Origin: Neoechinorhynchus agilis
Lineage: Eukaryota > Acanthocephala
Assembly: GCA_051530055.1 (NCBI GenBank)
Contig: CM121341.1
Span: 16,678,001-16,742,000, forward strand
Direction: 5' to 3'
DNA length: 64,000 bases
Shown piece by piece: positions 12,669 through 23,049 of the stretch (position 1 is the first letter of the stretch; each line of letters begins with the position of its first letter). Both the position numbers and the translations under genes were made by a program. The notes beneath the pieces are model-generated. The model made no database searches, was not told the origin of the DNA, and saw only the letters and a list, made by a program, of their open reading frames with translations.

Positions 12669-14893
12669 ATGTTTTCACGTTGGATCAAGGAACTTAAATT
12701 AAACCCAAAGAAAAAGTCAAACATTTTATCTGAAGCAGCCAACAACGGAACTTTGTTGACATTTGACGATGTAATAGAAGTGGAAGCGAACGTGATCGCA
12801 ATGTACGATTTCACTTCATCGTCTACGACAAATCCACTTCGGGTTAAAGCATCGGATCCATTGATTGTTGACAGCGAACATTCGGATGATAATGGATGGC
12901 TGATAGTTCATAACAAAGTGAATGGCAGCCACGGTTATATACCTTCGGAATTCGTTGCTCCGTTTCATAGTCTATATTCGCATGCTTGGTACCACGGAGC
13001 TTTAAGTAGTCAAGAAGCGACTAGAATACTTTTAAGGCAGATTGAATTTGCTACACTATGCGTACGCAAACTCCATCCATATCAGAACCATTTAAATCGA
13101 CTAATGAAGTTCCTTTTTTAGTTCGGGATAGCAGTCAGAATTCAATGGATCCAACCGATGTGAGTATATTTATGAGACCTAAACGATATACCATCTCAGC
13201 TAAGGTCACTACATCTTTCGCAATGCATTTTAGACTTCGAACTGATTCGGATTATACTTTTTATCTTGAAGAAAGTATTCGGTTTCATTCCCTTGAGTGT
13301 CTTATTGAATATTACCGTCAAAATCCAATTACTTTTAAACATGAACCGAAATGTGTTACACTCGGGCAACCGTGCGTTAGAAGTCAGTTCAATGCAGAGT
13401 CTTGTTTAACTCACGTGGATTGGGAAATATCAAGGGATCAAATTCGATTGATTAGGAAATTGGGAAGGGGTAATTTCGCTGAAGTTTGGTATGGTTTACA
13501 TGGTGTTGAGGATCTAACCATAACTAAAACAAAGCTTAAAATTAATTTTAAATCACATTTTTGTTCTAAAATTATGATGAATTGTACTTGTTGTGTGATG
13601 GAGCTTCAGCGATCGAATAGATTGAACACGTATTTGAGATCAAAGAAGTCAGTCGTTTTTCAATTTCAGATTAAATTATTGGTATTAATTGTTGTTAAAA
13701 AGGCGACCGATGCGACCTCGTATATTTCATAAAAAACGTTCATGTTTATTATACTTTTGGTGAAAATAATCCCCATGTCATAACATATTTGATTTATTGG
13801 AAATATTTCGCAAGATAATCTCGCCTTATTCGATTAGATAAATTTACAATGACTGATTAGGCGAGGTTATTTCGCAAAATATTGCCAATAAATCAAATAT
13901 ATTACGACATAGGAATTATTTTCACCAATAGTATACTTTGACCAATCCTAAGGATTTTCTATCGATGCTTCATGTTTATTTTTCGTTTATCCTCTAAGAA
14001 ACACAGTTCAAATCATATTTATTACCTCTCTGCCTCCAACAATTGCGAATGAGTAAACTTTGGTAGAAACTCGTTGTATATTACAAATGTTATAAGGTTC
14101 ACCAACATCTTCACTAGATTCTGAACATATAGCGAATGAACGAGTTGCAGTTGCCGTAAAGAAGCTTCACTTGTCCGAGGAAGATGTGCCGATAACTGCA
14201 AAGCGTCGACATACCGAATTATTTTTCAAAGAGGCTGAGTTGATGAAGAAGCTAAGTCATGATAGACTTGTTTCTCTTCATGCTTTATGTTTCAATACAG
14301 AGCCATTTTATATCGTGATGGAGTATATGGAAGGTGGGAGTTTGTTAGATTACATAAGACAGGAAAGAGCAAAAAAAGAATATCTTTTTGAAAATATGGT
14401 GTATTCGGCAGCTCAAATTATCGATGGAATGGTGTATCTCGAATCCGAAGACTACGTTCATGCGGATTTGGCAGCACGCAATATTCTAATAGATCGTTAT
14501 CGGAATGTCAAGATCGCCGATTTTGGTCTAACGCGAATTGTGAGTACAAAAGAACGACCGGTACAAACCGTGAAAGGTGGGATATTTGCAGTAAAATGGG
14601 CCGCGCCCGAAGTAATACTTAGTGTCGAATTCAGCTCAAAGTCTGATGTATGGTCGTTTGCTGTTACAATGTTTGAAATCTTAAGTTACGGAAATGTTCC
14701 GTATGAGAGCGTGCCACATAAATCTATAATTTCCAAATTACTTAATGGATACCGATTGCCGAAACCGAAAATCTGTTCAAAAAAGTTATATGAAGTAATG
14801 ATGGACTGTTGGCATTTGAAACCTGAAGATCGACCTTCATTTGCTAAACTACGATCTCTGTTTGACACTATTATTGACCTTCATTTTGCTTAG
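12669..14893 (+). CDS. Src-type cytoplasmic tyrosine kinase (SH3-SH2-kinase)
   Basis: Domain order is SH3 (AMYDF ... GYIPSEFVAP), SH2 (AWYHGALSSQEATRILL ... FLVRDS ... SLECLIEYYR) and tyrosine kinase. The kinase has a Gly loop GRGNFAEV, VAVKK lysine, KEAELM helix C, HADLAARN catalytic loop, DFGLTR and WAAPEV. It should phosphorylate protein tyrosines in cytoplasmic signalling. A 624-bp phase-1 intron (13494-14117) splits the Gly loop from the VAVKK lysine and carries a MITE. Oddities: HRD is HAD, the third loop glycine is Ala, the N-terminus lacks a Met-Gly myristoylation site, and there is no C-terminal regulatory Tyr tail. The frame shifts inside SH2 (13030-13090) with no GT-AG intron of the right length. 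An FRK/SRMS-like divergent Src relative is likely; the exact start is uncertain. Confidence 0.8.
13750..13939. mobile_element. MITE inside the kinase intron, 8-bp target duplication
   Basis: Inverted arms start TGGTGAAAATAAT and end ATTATTTTCACCA, with long internal complementarity (AACATATTTGATTTATTGG against CCAATAAATCAAATATATT). TATACTTT flanks both sides (13750-13757 and 13932-13939). An 8-bp duplication is typical of hAT-type insertion. The right end has a few extra bases (ATAG) before the duplication, so the exact terminus is uncertain. Confidence 0.7.
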
Positions 14894-14985
14894 ATGTCAA
14901 TTATTTTAGACTTCAAGTCTGGTGGGTTAGCTGGAGCAATTTCATTTAGACTAAACTTCCCTCGATATTTACTGACGTATTTCAG

Positions 14986-16397
14986 ATGCTGTCCATTCTT
15001 CTAATTACAACTTTCATCGCCGCAATGGATCCACTCACTGAAACGTACATAAATTCTGAGTATCATAGGTTCATTCAGAAAAACATATCTCGTTCTCAGT
15101 TCCTAAATATTTCCAAAGATTTCCCGAGAACTGCCGAGAGATTGAGTCCGAGTGTTATTGGGTTTGTGACTCCGTGGAATCCGCATGGATATCGGTTATC
15201 GCGTGATGGATGTAGACAAAAGAAGCTCACAATAGTCTCACCTGCTTGGTATAGACTTAGTAGGGAAGGGAAGCTAGAAGGTGAAGATGTCGTATAACAA
15301 TCAAGTGGACACATTTTTCGGGTTGCATGAGAAAATCTAAAAAATCGGTCAGACATGAATATAATTGCATCCATTTTTTATATTCAAGAAAAGTAAAAAG
15401 GGCGCAATGGTTGTTGTTACTTTCGCTATTATGAAAAGTCCGTCCGATTGAAAACACTCAGTGGAATGAAGAAAAAATGCCAAAATGTATCCATTAGATT
15501 CTCCCTTGGACATAAATTTCAATTTGTTCGTTGAGGTCTATTGATTTTCTCGAATCACTACATTTTAAATTTCAAAAAATTAGAACTTTGAAATTAGCAT
15601 TGTTCATTTATATTCCAAAATGCGTCCATTTGGCATAAAAGAAGATTACCTTAAAGATATAAGTAACTGTGCATGCATTCCCCGAGTTTCCTTTGAAGAT
15701 TTTGACTTACAATCAGTCAAAAGATTAAATGAGAACTCCACTTTGTATAGTAATGTAAAACACAAGCTATTCAAACTTCTCGCATTATACGAAGGTCTAG
15801 TTTTGGACTTTGGACCACTTTTGCTCCGTTTCGCTATGCCAAGCTGTATAAAAATTTTACGTGATCTTCGTTCATACAATCGGACTCTCGTGATTGCGAT
15901 TTCACCCGTTAGTAAACTTCGACCCCTTGATTATGAAACTATAGGAGATTTTGTGAGTCTAATTTCTCTTGGAATGTATGATTATCAGACAGTTGCTGGA
16001 CCATTGGCGCCAATTCATTGGATAGAAGAAGTGTTGACTAAAGTCCCGCTTAGCGTGAGAAATAAGACACTTTTAGGCCTGAACTTTTACGGATATAAAT
16101 GGGCCAAAGACGGTCTTAGTGTGGGTTTGAATGAGAGAACGACGACTTGTATCTCTCATTCATCTTTTAAAAGTGACAACACAAGCAGATATGATGGAGC
16201 TACTGAAGCGAAAACATAAAATTAGCTGGAATGAACAGTACGAGGAACATTTCTTTGAGAACAACCAGCATTTGGTGGCATATCCAACGGGACGGAGCAT
16301 TGCTATCCGTGTGGAATTGGCGAATCGAATGAAAATGGCGGGCGTCGCAGCGTGGGAGATCGGTCAAGGGTTTGATTATTTCATGCATCTTTTGTAA
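14986..16397 (+). CDS. CHID1: Chitinase domain-containing protein 1 (CHID1, stabilin-interacting)
   Basis: A GH18-fold secreted/lysosomal protein that binds carbohydrate. The ATG directly follows AG (gtatttcag|ATG) and opens a signal peptide (MLSILLITTFIAAM). Family blocks occur in order: GFVTPWNPHGY, SPAWYRL, FFGLHE (other frame), CIPRVSFEDF, MYDYQT, LLGLNFYGYKW, WNEQYEEHFFE, VAYPTGRSI and the end WEIGQGFDYF. These match CHID1 positions such as VTPWNSHGYD and LGLNFYGMDY. Several introns are required: a very short one near 15276-15305, one before ~15620, and one near 16115-16170. The section 15310-15620 is not resolved. The canonical chitinase acid motif is absent, as in other CHID1 proteins. 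Confidence 0.85.
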
Positions 16398-16466
16398 GAA
16401 AATAATTGAAATCTGAGTGCTTGTTTTTATTACTTAAACATAGATAACATGGATTCATTTGGCTAT

Positions 16467-18067
16467 TCACCAAATATATCCGGCTTCTTTAGTCCACAAT
16501 TTCTTTACTTGATCGTATTTGGTTTTCCGTCTGATTCTAGTAGCCGGTCCCATATCGTCTCTCATAATGAAATCATAGATCACTTTGGTCCAACTATAAT
16601 GACACGGGAGATTGTCGTAAAATTCAGGAGCAATAGCTTTAACTTTGGGGAGGTAATAGCACGGTACATTTGGGAAATCATGGTGTTCCATGTGGTAACC
16701 AACATTAAACGTGATGTAATTAAGCCATCCGTAGTACGAGCAGGTTTCGATTCCAGGAAAGAATTGGTAGTGTTCAGAAAGGAAATGACCTGAAATCGGG
16801 TGAAGTCCAAGACCAAGAATGGTTCCACAAAGGAGGTACAGAAGTGCTTTGAGTCCAAGCAGTCGGAAAACTGCATAATCGAATGCCAATTGAACCAGTG
16901 CATTAAGGAGTTCGAGCCAAAGAATTGGTTTGGGACAAAGAAGTATTGGTCTTAAGGCGTAAAATAATGGTTGTAGGGCAACGGGCTTTTTGAACGGAAG
17001 AGATGATAAAGGAGCCGGGTCTACTTTCATTTAATTTGATGGGAAGGGGCGAAGCTGAACATTTTAGATTACATGAAATCTTGATTATCATCTGGTGAAC
17101 GGGGTATTGCTTTTTTCTTTGAACTTACACGTAAATCCGAAAACATGGCTTTCGAGATTTTCGCAAAACAATACATCATACAGAGAAAATCCTTGGGGAT
17201 TTTAAAGTCAGAATTGTGGTATAAAAGACGCTTTTTAGTTACTAACAATGACTGATGATGCAAAGCTTTCTCTTTCGAAATATTTCTTAGCAATAAAATA
17301 CCTATTAACCGAGAGTATCATTACCACAATACTAATAACAATAAAGTTGCGATCAATGTATTTTTTGAATTTAGGTATGGAATGATATTCGGAAAAAGTG
17401 GATATTATTAGGCGAATATCACTGCTCTCTAGTTGACAGACCCTTTCATTTCCTGCCCCTAAAAGCTCCTTGACTGTAAGGCCATAAAAATGAGTTTTCC
17501 TATCCTTGAAGATAGCCAATTGATTTCAATATCGGTAGGTACATCTCCGTCTAGAACTTCATCGCCCAGATATCTTAAATACGAATGTGAGTACAATACA
17601 AAAGATTGTGGTTAATGATTCACCTGTGATGATCGGTATGATACTTTTTGAACGTAGTCGCGGCTGGAACTCCCATCGGGAGGTTTGCGAACATTCCGAA
17701 CAGTCTGTTTATAAGCGGTCGTTTATTTCCGAAAATGGTATTATGACTGATTTCGTGAAGACTTAGGGAAAGTGAGTGATTGAGTGTTCCGCTGACGCCA
17801 TAAGCGAGCAGTAGAAAAACAAAAGGAGAATCGACTTTCGCCGATACAAGTGCTGCCATGAGAACTTGAATGAAGACCTCTAATGCAACTTGAATACCGA
17901 TTCTGTAATCTGTAGTCATCAACGCTCTGACCTCTGGATGCATTTCTATTCATCAAAGCAAAAAATTGTGTTAAATCAAAGCGATAATACTCACTAAGAA
18001 TTTGACGACGGCGTTCTGCATGTATTTCCTCCTGGGAAGACCAGATTTTTTTTCGAACTGCAATCAT
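16467..18067 (-). CDS. DEGS1: Sphingolipid delta4-desaturase / dihydroceramide desaturase
   Basis: This enzyme introduces the 4,5-trans double bond of ceramide in the ER membrane using a di-iron centre. All three histidine boxes are present: HEISH, HTDHH and HMEHH, together with FGMFANLPMGVP, LHPISGHFLSEHY and YYDNLP-like FYDNLP. Exons: 18067-17995, 17945-17624, 17573-17483 and 16985-16467, giving ~334 aa against 323 in human. The first two introns are 49-50 bp GT-AG. The third (17482-16986) keeps frame only as GC-AG, and GCCTTACA/GCCCTACA lie near its two ends. The start is uncertain, because an AG (gattgcag) 10 nt after the ATG could be a splice acceptor for an upstream exon. Confidence 0.9.
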
Positions 18068-18574
18068 AATTCAGAAATGAGATTATGCTTTTTTATTATA
18101 TCGAATAGAGCGTAAGGTATCTGATAGGAATCCTTGTATGCCTTGCAAGAAATACACAATCGAGAATGCTTTTTGCCTGAAACAAAAAAGACTAGATTAC
18201 TAATATACGCGTTTAGATGTATGTACGTGGTTTCTCAAAAAGAGAACAATAGAAAAAGTTAAATTTGGAAAGGTGCATAGCGTACTCATATCCGTTTAAA
18301 AGTTAAGGTAAACAGCGAAAATAGGGCGTAAACCCAATGCTTACCAGGAGAAAATGGTTTGTTGTCTCCTTGTCCTGCGTTGTGATTTCAATAGTACAAA
18401 TCCGGTTCGATAAAATGCTTGTTTGGTTCTCCGATATTCCTAATTCGTAAAACATTTTTAATTTGGTTTTTTGAAAAAAAGAAAACATATAAGTTGTTGG
18501 ATAACACAAAAACACATACACTTGTCTAGGAATGTTTGTATTTCTTTCTAAGTGTTGATATGAACATCTTTTGC

Positions 18575-18675
18575 ACGAGATCGATGGGTTGTGCTCAAGG
18601 AAAATTAACAGCCGTTTAATGGATGTTCACTTCATCACTTCGAAGCATAATGTAACCGGCTAGCCAGACATAAGA
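18575..18675 (+). repeat. 3' portion of the dispersed SINE-like family
   Basis: Starts at GAGATCGATGGGTTGTGCTC and ends at AATGTAACCGGCTAGCCAGA, as in the copies at 23050, 36231 and 36490. Confidence 0.65.
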
Positions 18676-18712
18676 TAAAATATATTTCATTCAAACAGCG
18701 AAACTGGTATCA

Positions 18713-18968
18713 ATATGTCGATATTTAAGGATGTGCCGGGGCATATAATTAGAATTATTATTTAGAAGTCTTCAACTGGTAAATGATTATTTATTAGAAA
18801 CGGTTCAAACCTCGTAGGGTTCATCATCAGTTTGTTAGCGTCTTTTAATAACTAGCAAACTGATGATGAACCCGAAGAAATTCGAAACGTCTTTAATAAA
18901 ACATTTTTTACCGGATGAAGACCTAAACAATAATTCCAATCACATTCCCCGGCATCTACTCACATACC
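18713..18968. mobile_element. Palindromic Penelope-type terminal repeat with hammerhead-like cores
   Basis: The two halves are inverted copies. The left half runs GATATTTAAGGATGTGCCGGGG ... GGTAAATGATTATTTATTAG ... GGGTTCATCATCAGTTTG; the right half returns CAAACTGATGATGAACCCG ... ACATTTTTTACCGG ... ATTCCCCGGCAT. Each arm carries CTGATGA followed by a short stem and GAAAC (18860-18893 on plus; 18800-18832 on minus). The same sequence follows the Penelope-like fragments at 38787 and 44256, which ties it to that class. Confidence 0.6.
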
Positions 18969-18969
18969 G

Positions 18970-19660
18970 ACATTCTTAAGCTTAATTTATGGAAAAATGA
19001 GAAACCAACTTTTTCAGATCTGTCAGTTTGCACGAACAGCAGTCTGAGAAAAGAGCGAAAATTTTAAATCGAAACATTAAGAGCATTCGCTCTAATTTGG
19101 TTTCAAATTGCAAAATATCAGAATCAGCCTAAAAACATATGAATGTTCAGAGCAAAAGCTAAAAGGCACGGAAATAACATATTATTGCCCGAAAGTAAAT
19201 TTTTGAATTTAAGACTACAATTAGATGGCTTAAGAATCGATGTGAATCATGTTTTCAAAAAGGCACTAACTAGAGTGACTAGCGCTTAATTTCACATCAA
19301 ATATTTTATTAGCGTTAAAGAGAAATCGAGCTATTTGTAGCGTCCCATTAGGTCATTGTTATATAGTGATTTTAGATTGTTCACGTCTGTAGTTTCCATT
19401 TTACTCATGAAAGTCCAAGATGTTTAGAAAAATTTTACCAACCGTGCTTTATTGGCTGAAGTTTCACAGGTTGAAGAAGATATAAACGGTTAAGATAGTA
19501 TCCTTAACCGTTTATTTTTTGTTAGTTCAAAAGCGACTTAAAATAATTTCACATTAAACTTCGTTTTGCAAAAAGACAGAGTTCTAAAGTGCGAGATCTA
19601 CTAGTTGCTGAATTTTAAACAAAATTAACATGCAGACTTCAAAAGGTAACATTACACCAG
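18970..19660. other. Intergenic AT-rich region with one strong hairpin
   Basis: No gene is visible. A short hairpin AAACGGTTAAG ... CTTAACCGTTTA lies at 19484-19515. Its role is unknown; it could end transcription of a minus-strand unit or be a decayed transposon end. Confidence 0.35.
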
Positions 19661-19668
19661 TCAAATGT

Positions 19669-19839
19669 TCATTTTCGGAAAATAGTTTTACCAATTTTAA
19701 CTTTGTCTCCGTACTGTTCCCGAACTTTAGATGCTGAATTTTGTAGATGCTCAATCTGAACGCAGTACTCCGTAGAATAGAAAACATTCTCCGCATCGAG
19801 CCACATTTCTTGTTCGTACAATGCCTTACTTAGCAGCAC
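19669..19839 (-). CDS. Possible last exon of an unidentified minus-strand gene
   Basis: An open stretch reads LSKALYEQEMWLDAENVFYS and continues to KIGKTIFRK before a TGA. It has protein-like composition and is preceded by an acceptor-like cttaaag. It lies downstream of the PUSL1-like exons on the same strand and could be their end, but I see no family match to the PUSL1 C-terminus. Its identity is unknown. Confidence 0.25.
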   Translation of the reverse strand: MLLSKALYEQEMWLDAENVFYSTEYCVQIEHLQNSASKVREQYGDKVKIGKTIFRK

Positions 19840-19967
19840 CCTTTAAGGAGATTCGTTGGTTACAAAACATCTTATAGTAACACTCACTGACAAACGAATC
19901 GTGGTTTTAACTTGGGAAGAGATTTTCCCCAGGTTTGGCAATCGAGAATTCTATTGCGCATTTAGAA

Positions 19968-20350
19968 TCAGATAACAAATGCGATAGCAAACCGGATATC
20001 TTGCTTCTGCTTGTTAAAACGTTCATTTAAGCCATGAGTGAGAAACAAGTGACAAGATTTTGGATCAGACAAACATTTGTGGTTGACGTAAACGAGTGCC
20101 AGGTTGTGAAGTGCGTTTACTGCAGCGGGTGTAGGTATGAGAATCTGAATTCGAGGAACATCTCGAGGTCGGCATGCCATTAGTGTCCGTTGAATGCATT
20201 CCGCCACGCTTAGAGGAGGCGGATGTGTTACCAATGGACCGCTAATGCTTCCTGATGAACTAAAAGAAACAAAAGTGTGGAACGCAAACACTCATCGTAC
20301 CTGAAATTATTTCCTTTGTAGCAAAGATCCAGCAAAAATCTCTTGGACAT
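19968..20350 (-). CDS. PUSL1-like (TruA family) protein lacking the catalytic Asp, partial
   Basis: The start ATG (20350) directly follows an AG (gttttcag|ATG), 52 bp after the bL27m stop. Exon 1 reads MSKRFLLDLCYKGNNF, like the TruA start R-F-L-L-x-Y-x-G-x-x-F. A 41-bp intron (20300-20260) follows. Exon 2 contains PTPAAVNALHNLALVYV at the place of the TruA active-site motif RTDAGVHAL.N.AH, and LTHGLNERF like the LN..L element. Arg, Asp, Gly and His of the motif are replaced by Pro, Pro, Ala and Asn, so pseudouridine synthesis is not expected. The C-terminus is not resolved; a 26-bp intron near 19977 may lead to a further exon. The alternative is a pseudogene. Confidence 0.55.
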
Positions 20351-20402
20351 CTGAAAACAAAACACACCTTCTCTTATTTTTTTCACAAATTCTTGAATCC
20401 AT

Positions 20403-20816
20403 TTAATTTATGTCGATCAATCGAAACAAATTATCTCTGTCCTTGGGAATAACGCTAATAAATTTCTTAAGTGGCAAACCACGAATTTTTGCGTACTTAT
20501 ACAACGGACTTTCCGGATACGGTGTCAATTGTTCAAATGTTATATAAACCCTTCCGGGCAGTAATGATTCGATTGTGTAATCGCGAAGAAGTCGCGTGTT
20601 CTCACCTGGATAAAACACCAAATTCCTTTGTTTTGCGAGCACTTGTCCCGAATTCACATGCTCGCCATCACTTACATAAATATTTCGTAATTTAGCGATT
20701 CTCCTTCGAATGGTATTACGCGTAGTACCACCGCCAACTGAACGCTTTTCTCGTTGAAAAGTGAGAAGAAGTAAGTTTGGGGAGCAACAGTTTCTTGAAA
20801 TACGGCTAAGCGACAT
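20403..20816 (-). CDS. MRPL27: Mitochondrial large ribosomal subunit protein bL27m
   Basis: A 137-aa single-exon gene. Conserved elements in order: GGGTTRN (bacterial/mitochondrial L27 GGGS..N), VNSGQVLAKQRN, FYPGENTRLLRDYTI and GRVYITFE. L27 sits near the peptidyl-transferase centre of the mitoribosome. The first ~27 residues (MSLSRISRNCCSPNLLLLTF) look like a mitochondrial targeting peptide. The ATG directly follows AG (gaagtttcag|ATG). A longer C-terminal extension (PESPLYKYAKIRG...) is typical of animal forms. It is followed after 52 bp by the PUSL1-like gene, a probable polycistronic pair. Confidence 0.9.
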   Translation of the reverse strand: MSLSRISRNCCSPNLLLLTFQREKRSVGGGTTRNTIRRRIAKLRNIYVSDGEHVNSGQVLAKQRNLVFYPGENTRLLRDYTIESLLPGRVYITFEQLTPYPESPLYKYAKIRGLPLKKFISVIPKDRDNLFRLIDIN

Positions 20817-21249
20817 CTGAAACTTCGGTACGGTTTGGTTAAACGGGTTTGAAATTCCACAAAATAAAGTAAATTCTTAAAATGACATTTTTTCGACTTC
20901 TCAAGAAGTATAACAATGCCATAATATATCAACTCGAAATACTCACATGATTACAGAAATTTAAACATTCATCAATAGAAGCAATTCAGTTTTATCCATA
21001 GGCACCTACTCTTAATTTCGCAACGATATCCAATTTTAGACGCGACAATCCAACGTACCCGAACCATACAATACATAACAATTAGAACCTTTTCAAATGA
21101 CCGATGGTGCTTTACAGGGGATTATGATCGGATGATATCATCCATTATTGCGTCGTTTTATCCATACATTAAGGGAAATGCAATAATTGGCCAAAACGAT
21201 CATCCAATTCCATTCAGAAGATTTAAAGATATTTTATCTTCGAATGTAT

Positions 21250-22026
21250 TTAATTAGTAGCGGTTCGGAGCATTTTGCTCGTGCGAAGATCTTGTAATTC
21301 TTGAAGCTGTTTTTCCACAATCACCTTTCTTTCATTTCTGAATTGCCCTAATTCCTCGGGACTGATTCGAGGGACAACCTTAATCCCCGTTCGAACAGCC
21401 AACCGGATAATTGTCTTACAAAGCTGCTCCATGCTCATAAAAGCATAGAGTTTGTCATCTTTCTTTACGTTTGCGATTTCGTAAACGTGTTTAAGAGTTA
21501 TCACACCTGCAATCTCCCTTTCTTTTATTCTAAAAAATTAAACCCAAAATGATAGAAGAGAAAATGCTCACTTGGATCCATCGGTCCACGGTTTATACCG
21601 GCAGCTTGCATTATCAGGAAGGACAGAGGAGGATTAATGAACTCTATCGTGAATGATCGATCAGGCTATTTGACAAAAAGGAATCATAGATTATGAATAT
21701 AAGACAAAAAGAGCTAACTTTAATGTAAATCATTGTGGGAAGGGGAATGCCTTCTTTGTAATTAGAGGTGAGTTCATTATAATCCTTGCAGAATTTGGCA
21801 ATGTTCAATCCTCGCTAATAGCAACTAATAAGGCGTAAAATTTTTACAAAAGATGAACCTGTCCAAGCATTGAACCGAGTGGAGGGGCAGCCGTTGCTCG
21901 TCCTGCGCCTATCCACACTCGAATATACGGCGGATGTTCAATCTTATCACCCGTCGCTTTCATTTTGCTCAATATCTTACCTACTCTTTTTTTAGCTTCA
22001 GACGAAGCTCGACCGACTGCACTCAT
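21250..22026 (-). CDS. MRPL11: Mitochondrial large ribosomal subunit protein uL11m
   Basis: Four exons reconstruct a complete uL11m: 22026-21859 ([17 protein letters not shown]), 21814-21719 (FCKDYNE ... KEGIPLPT), 21665-21572 (PDRSFTIEF ... INPPLSF) and 21521-21250 ([15 protein letters not shown] ... [13 protein letters not shown]). All are hallmark L11 blocks in the right order. The introns are 44, 53 and 50 bp, GT-AG, and keep frame. The ATG directly follows AG (ctaattgtag|ATG). uL11m forms the GTPase-associated stalk base of the mitoribosome. It lies 433 bp upstream of bL27m on the same strand. Confidence 0.93.
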
Positions 22027-22110
22027 CTACAATTAGTAAGATTCTTCAACTTTTGATCTTTCTACTCGCAATTTTAGAATACACAAAAACGTCATTTACC
22101 TGAAATAATT

Positions 22111-22247
22111 ACTTTTTTATAGCGAATTTGTAATAATTGATTTATTTGATAATTTTCGGCCTTCGAGTAGGCCTCGAATTTTCCTCAGCAAACAATAGAC
22201 TGGAGAAAATATCAGATAAACAATTTATTATAATTCGCTATAAAAAG
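22111..22247. mobile_element. Palindromic MITE (~137 bp)
   Basis: Inverted arms: CTTTTTTATAGCGAATTTGT at the left and the near complement ending TTCGCTATAAAAAG at the right, with AATTGATTTATTTGATAATTTTC / GAAAATATCAGATAAACAATT internal complementarity. No coding capacity. Confidence 0.7.
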
Positions 22248-22282
22248 CAAATGATGAACATCTTTACCTGAAGCTTCAAGTC

Positions 22283-22555
22283 CCAGTTAAGGGTCACCGG
22301 GTTCGAATCCGTTACCACCGATGACGCACATCAAAGAGGGCCGAAATACTGCTGAAGGGAGGAAACTCACTGATGAGTCCCGCCTCCTCGGGAAGTATCT
22401 GAGAATCCAGAAGGATGTACAAACTTACAACCGTACGGTCTTGGGGCATTGAGCGCAGACCAGCGCTTCCCTGACCGAAATCGGTAGACTGTGTGTCCAT
22501 CGGGCCGTGTATGGAAAAAAAATCTGTCAAAAGACTACCGGCTGAGCCACATATA
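22283..22555 (+). repeat. SINE-like dispersed family, near-full copy with tRNA-like boxes
   Basis: Begins with GGTTCGAATCC (a perfect B-box-type motif), then ACCACCGATG, GAGGAAACTCACTGATGAGT, CCTGACCGAAATCGGTAGAC and a terminal GGCCGTGTATGG. It aligns over its length with copies at 23050, 35815 (minus), 36231 and 44570 (minus). The tRNA-derived head is suggestive only, because no matching A box is found in the same orientation. Confidence 0.6.
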
Positions 22556-22573
22556 AAATAATTCTAAAAAAGT

Positions 22574-22825
22574 ACCTAAGCAAAATTGGGGGTTGAATTA
22601 CATAATTTGAGCTTCATGGATGAAAATACACTAGATCGTCGTTTATCCGCGAATTAATTCGGACCGGACACTATTCGAATACGTGTTTTTTTCTGATAAC
22701 CGAAAACCGAATATTGGTTATTTAGTTTTTAAAGCTAAACTACAGATATCAAGGTTCTTAACGTGCATGGGAAGTGATTTAGAAAAGCAAAATTGGGGGT
22801 AGAATTACGTAATTGTAGCTTTATT
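22574..22825 (+). repeat. Pair of ~42-bp direct repeats
   Basis: AGCAAAATTGGGGGTTGAAT (22573) and AGCAAAATTGGGGGTAGAAT (22785), each followed by TACxTAATT...GAGCTT/TAGCTT, sit ~212 bp apart. Their origin is unknown. Confidence 0.6.
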
Positions 22826-23049
22826 TTTCAAAATAATCACTTAGTTGATCTTTGTACAACTTCACACCTTCGTTTTTTCGCATCAAGGTCCTTTGAGTAG
22901 GACAGCATTTCGATCCGGATAATCAACGTTCCATTGTACTTCATATAAACCGAACGAGACAACAGCTTTATTTTTTCTCTAAGTATTGTGAACATTCTCT
23001 ACACGGCTGATAATTTTCCTTGGGCATCGATCTGGCAGTAAACTGTCCG

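Noticed and set aside
22283-22330. A tRNA gene around GGTTCGAATCC
   Set aside because: T-stem pairing fails and no A box or acceptor stem is present in the same orientation. At most a tRNA-derived repeat head.
22340-22400. CTGATGAG in the SINE-like family as a hammerhead ribozyme
   Set aside because: The CTGATGAG start is there, but the GAAAC partner is missing after the possible stem in every copy checked, so the catalytic core is incomplete.
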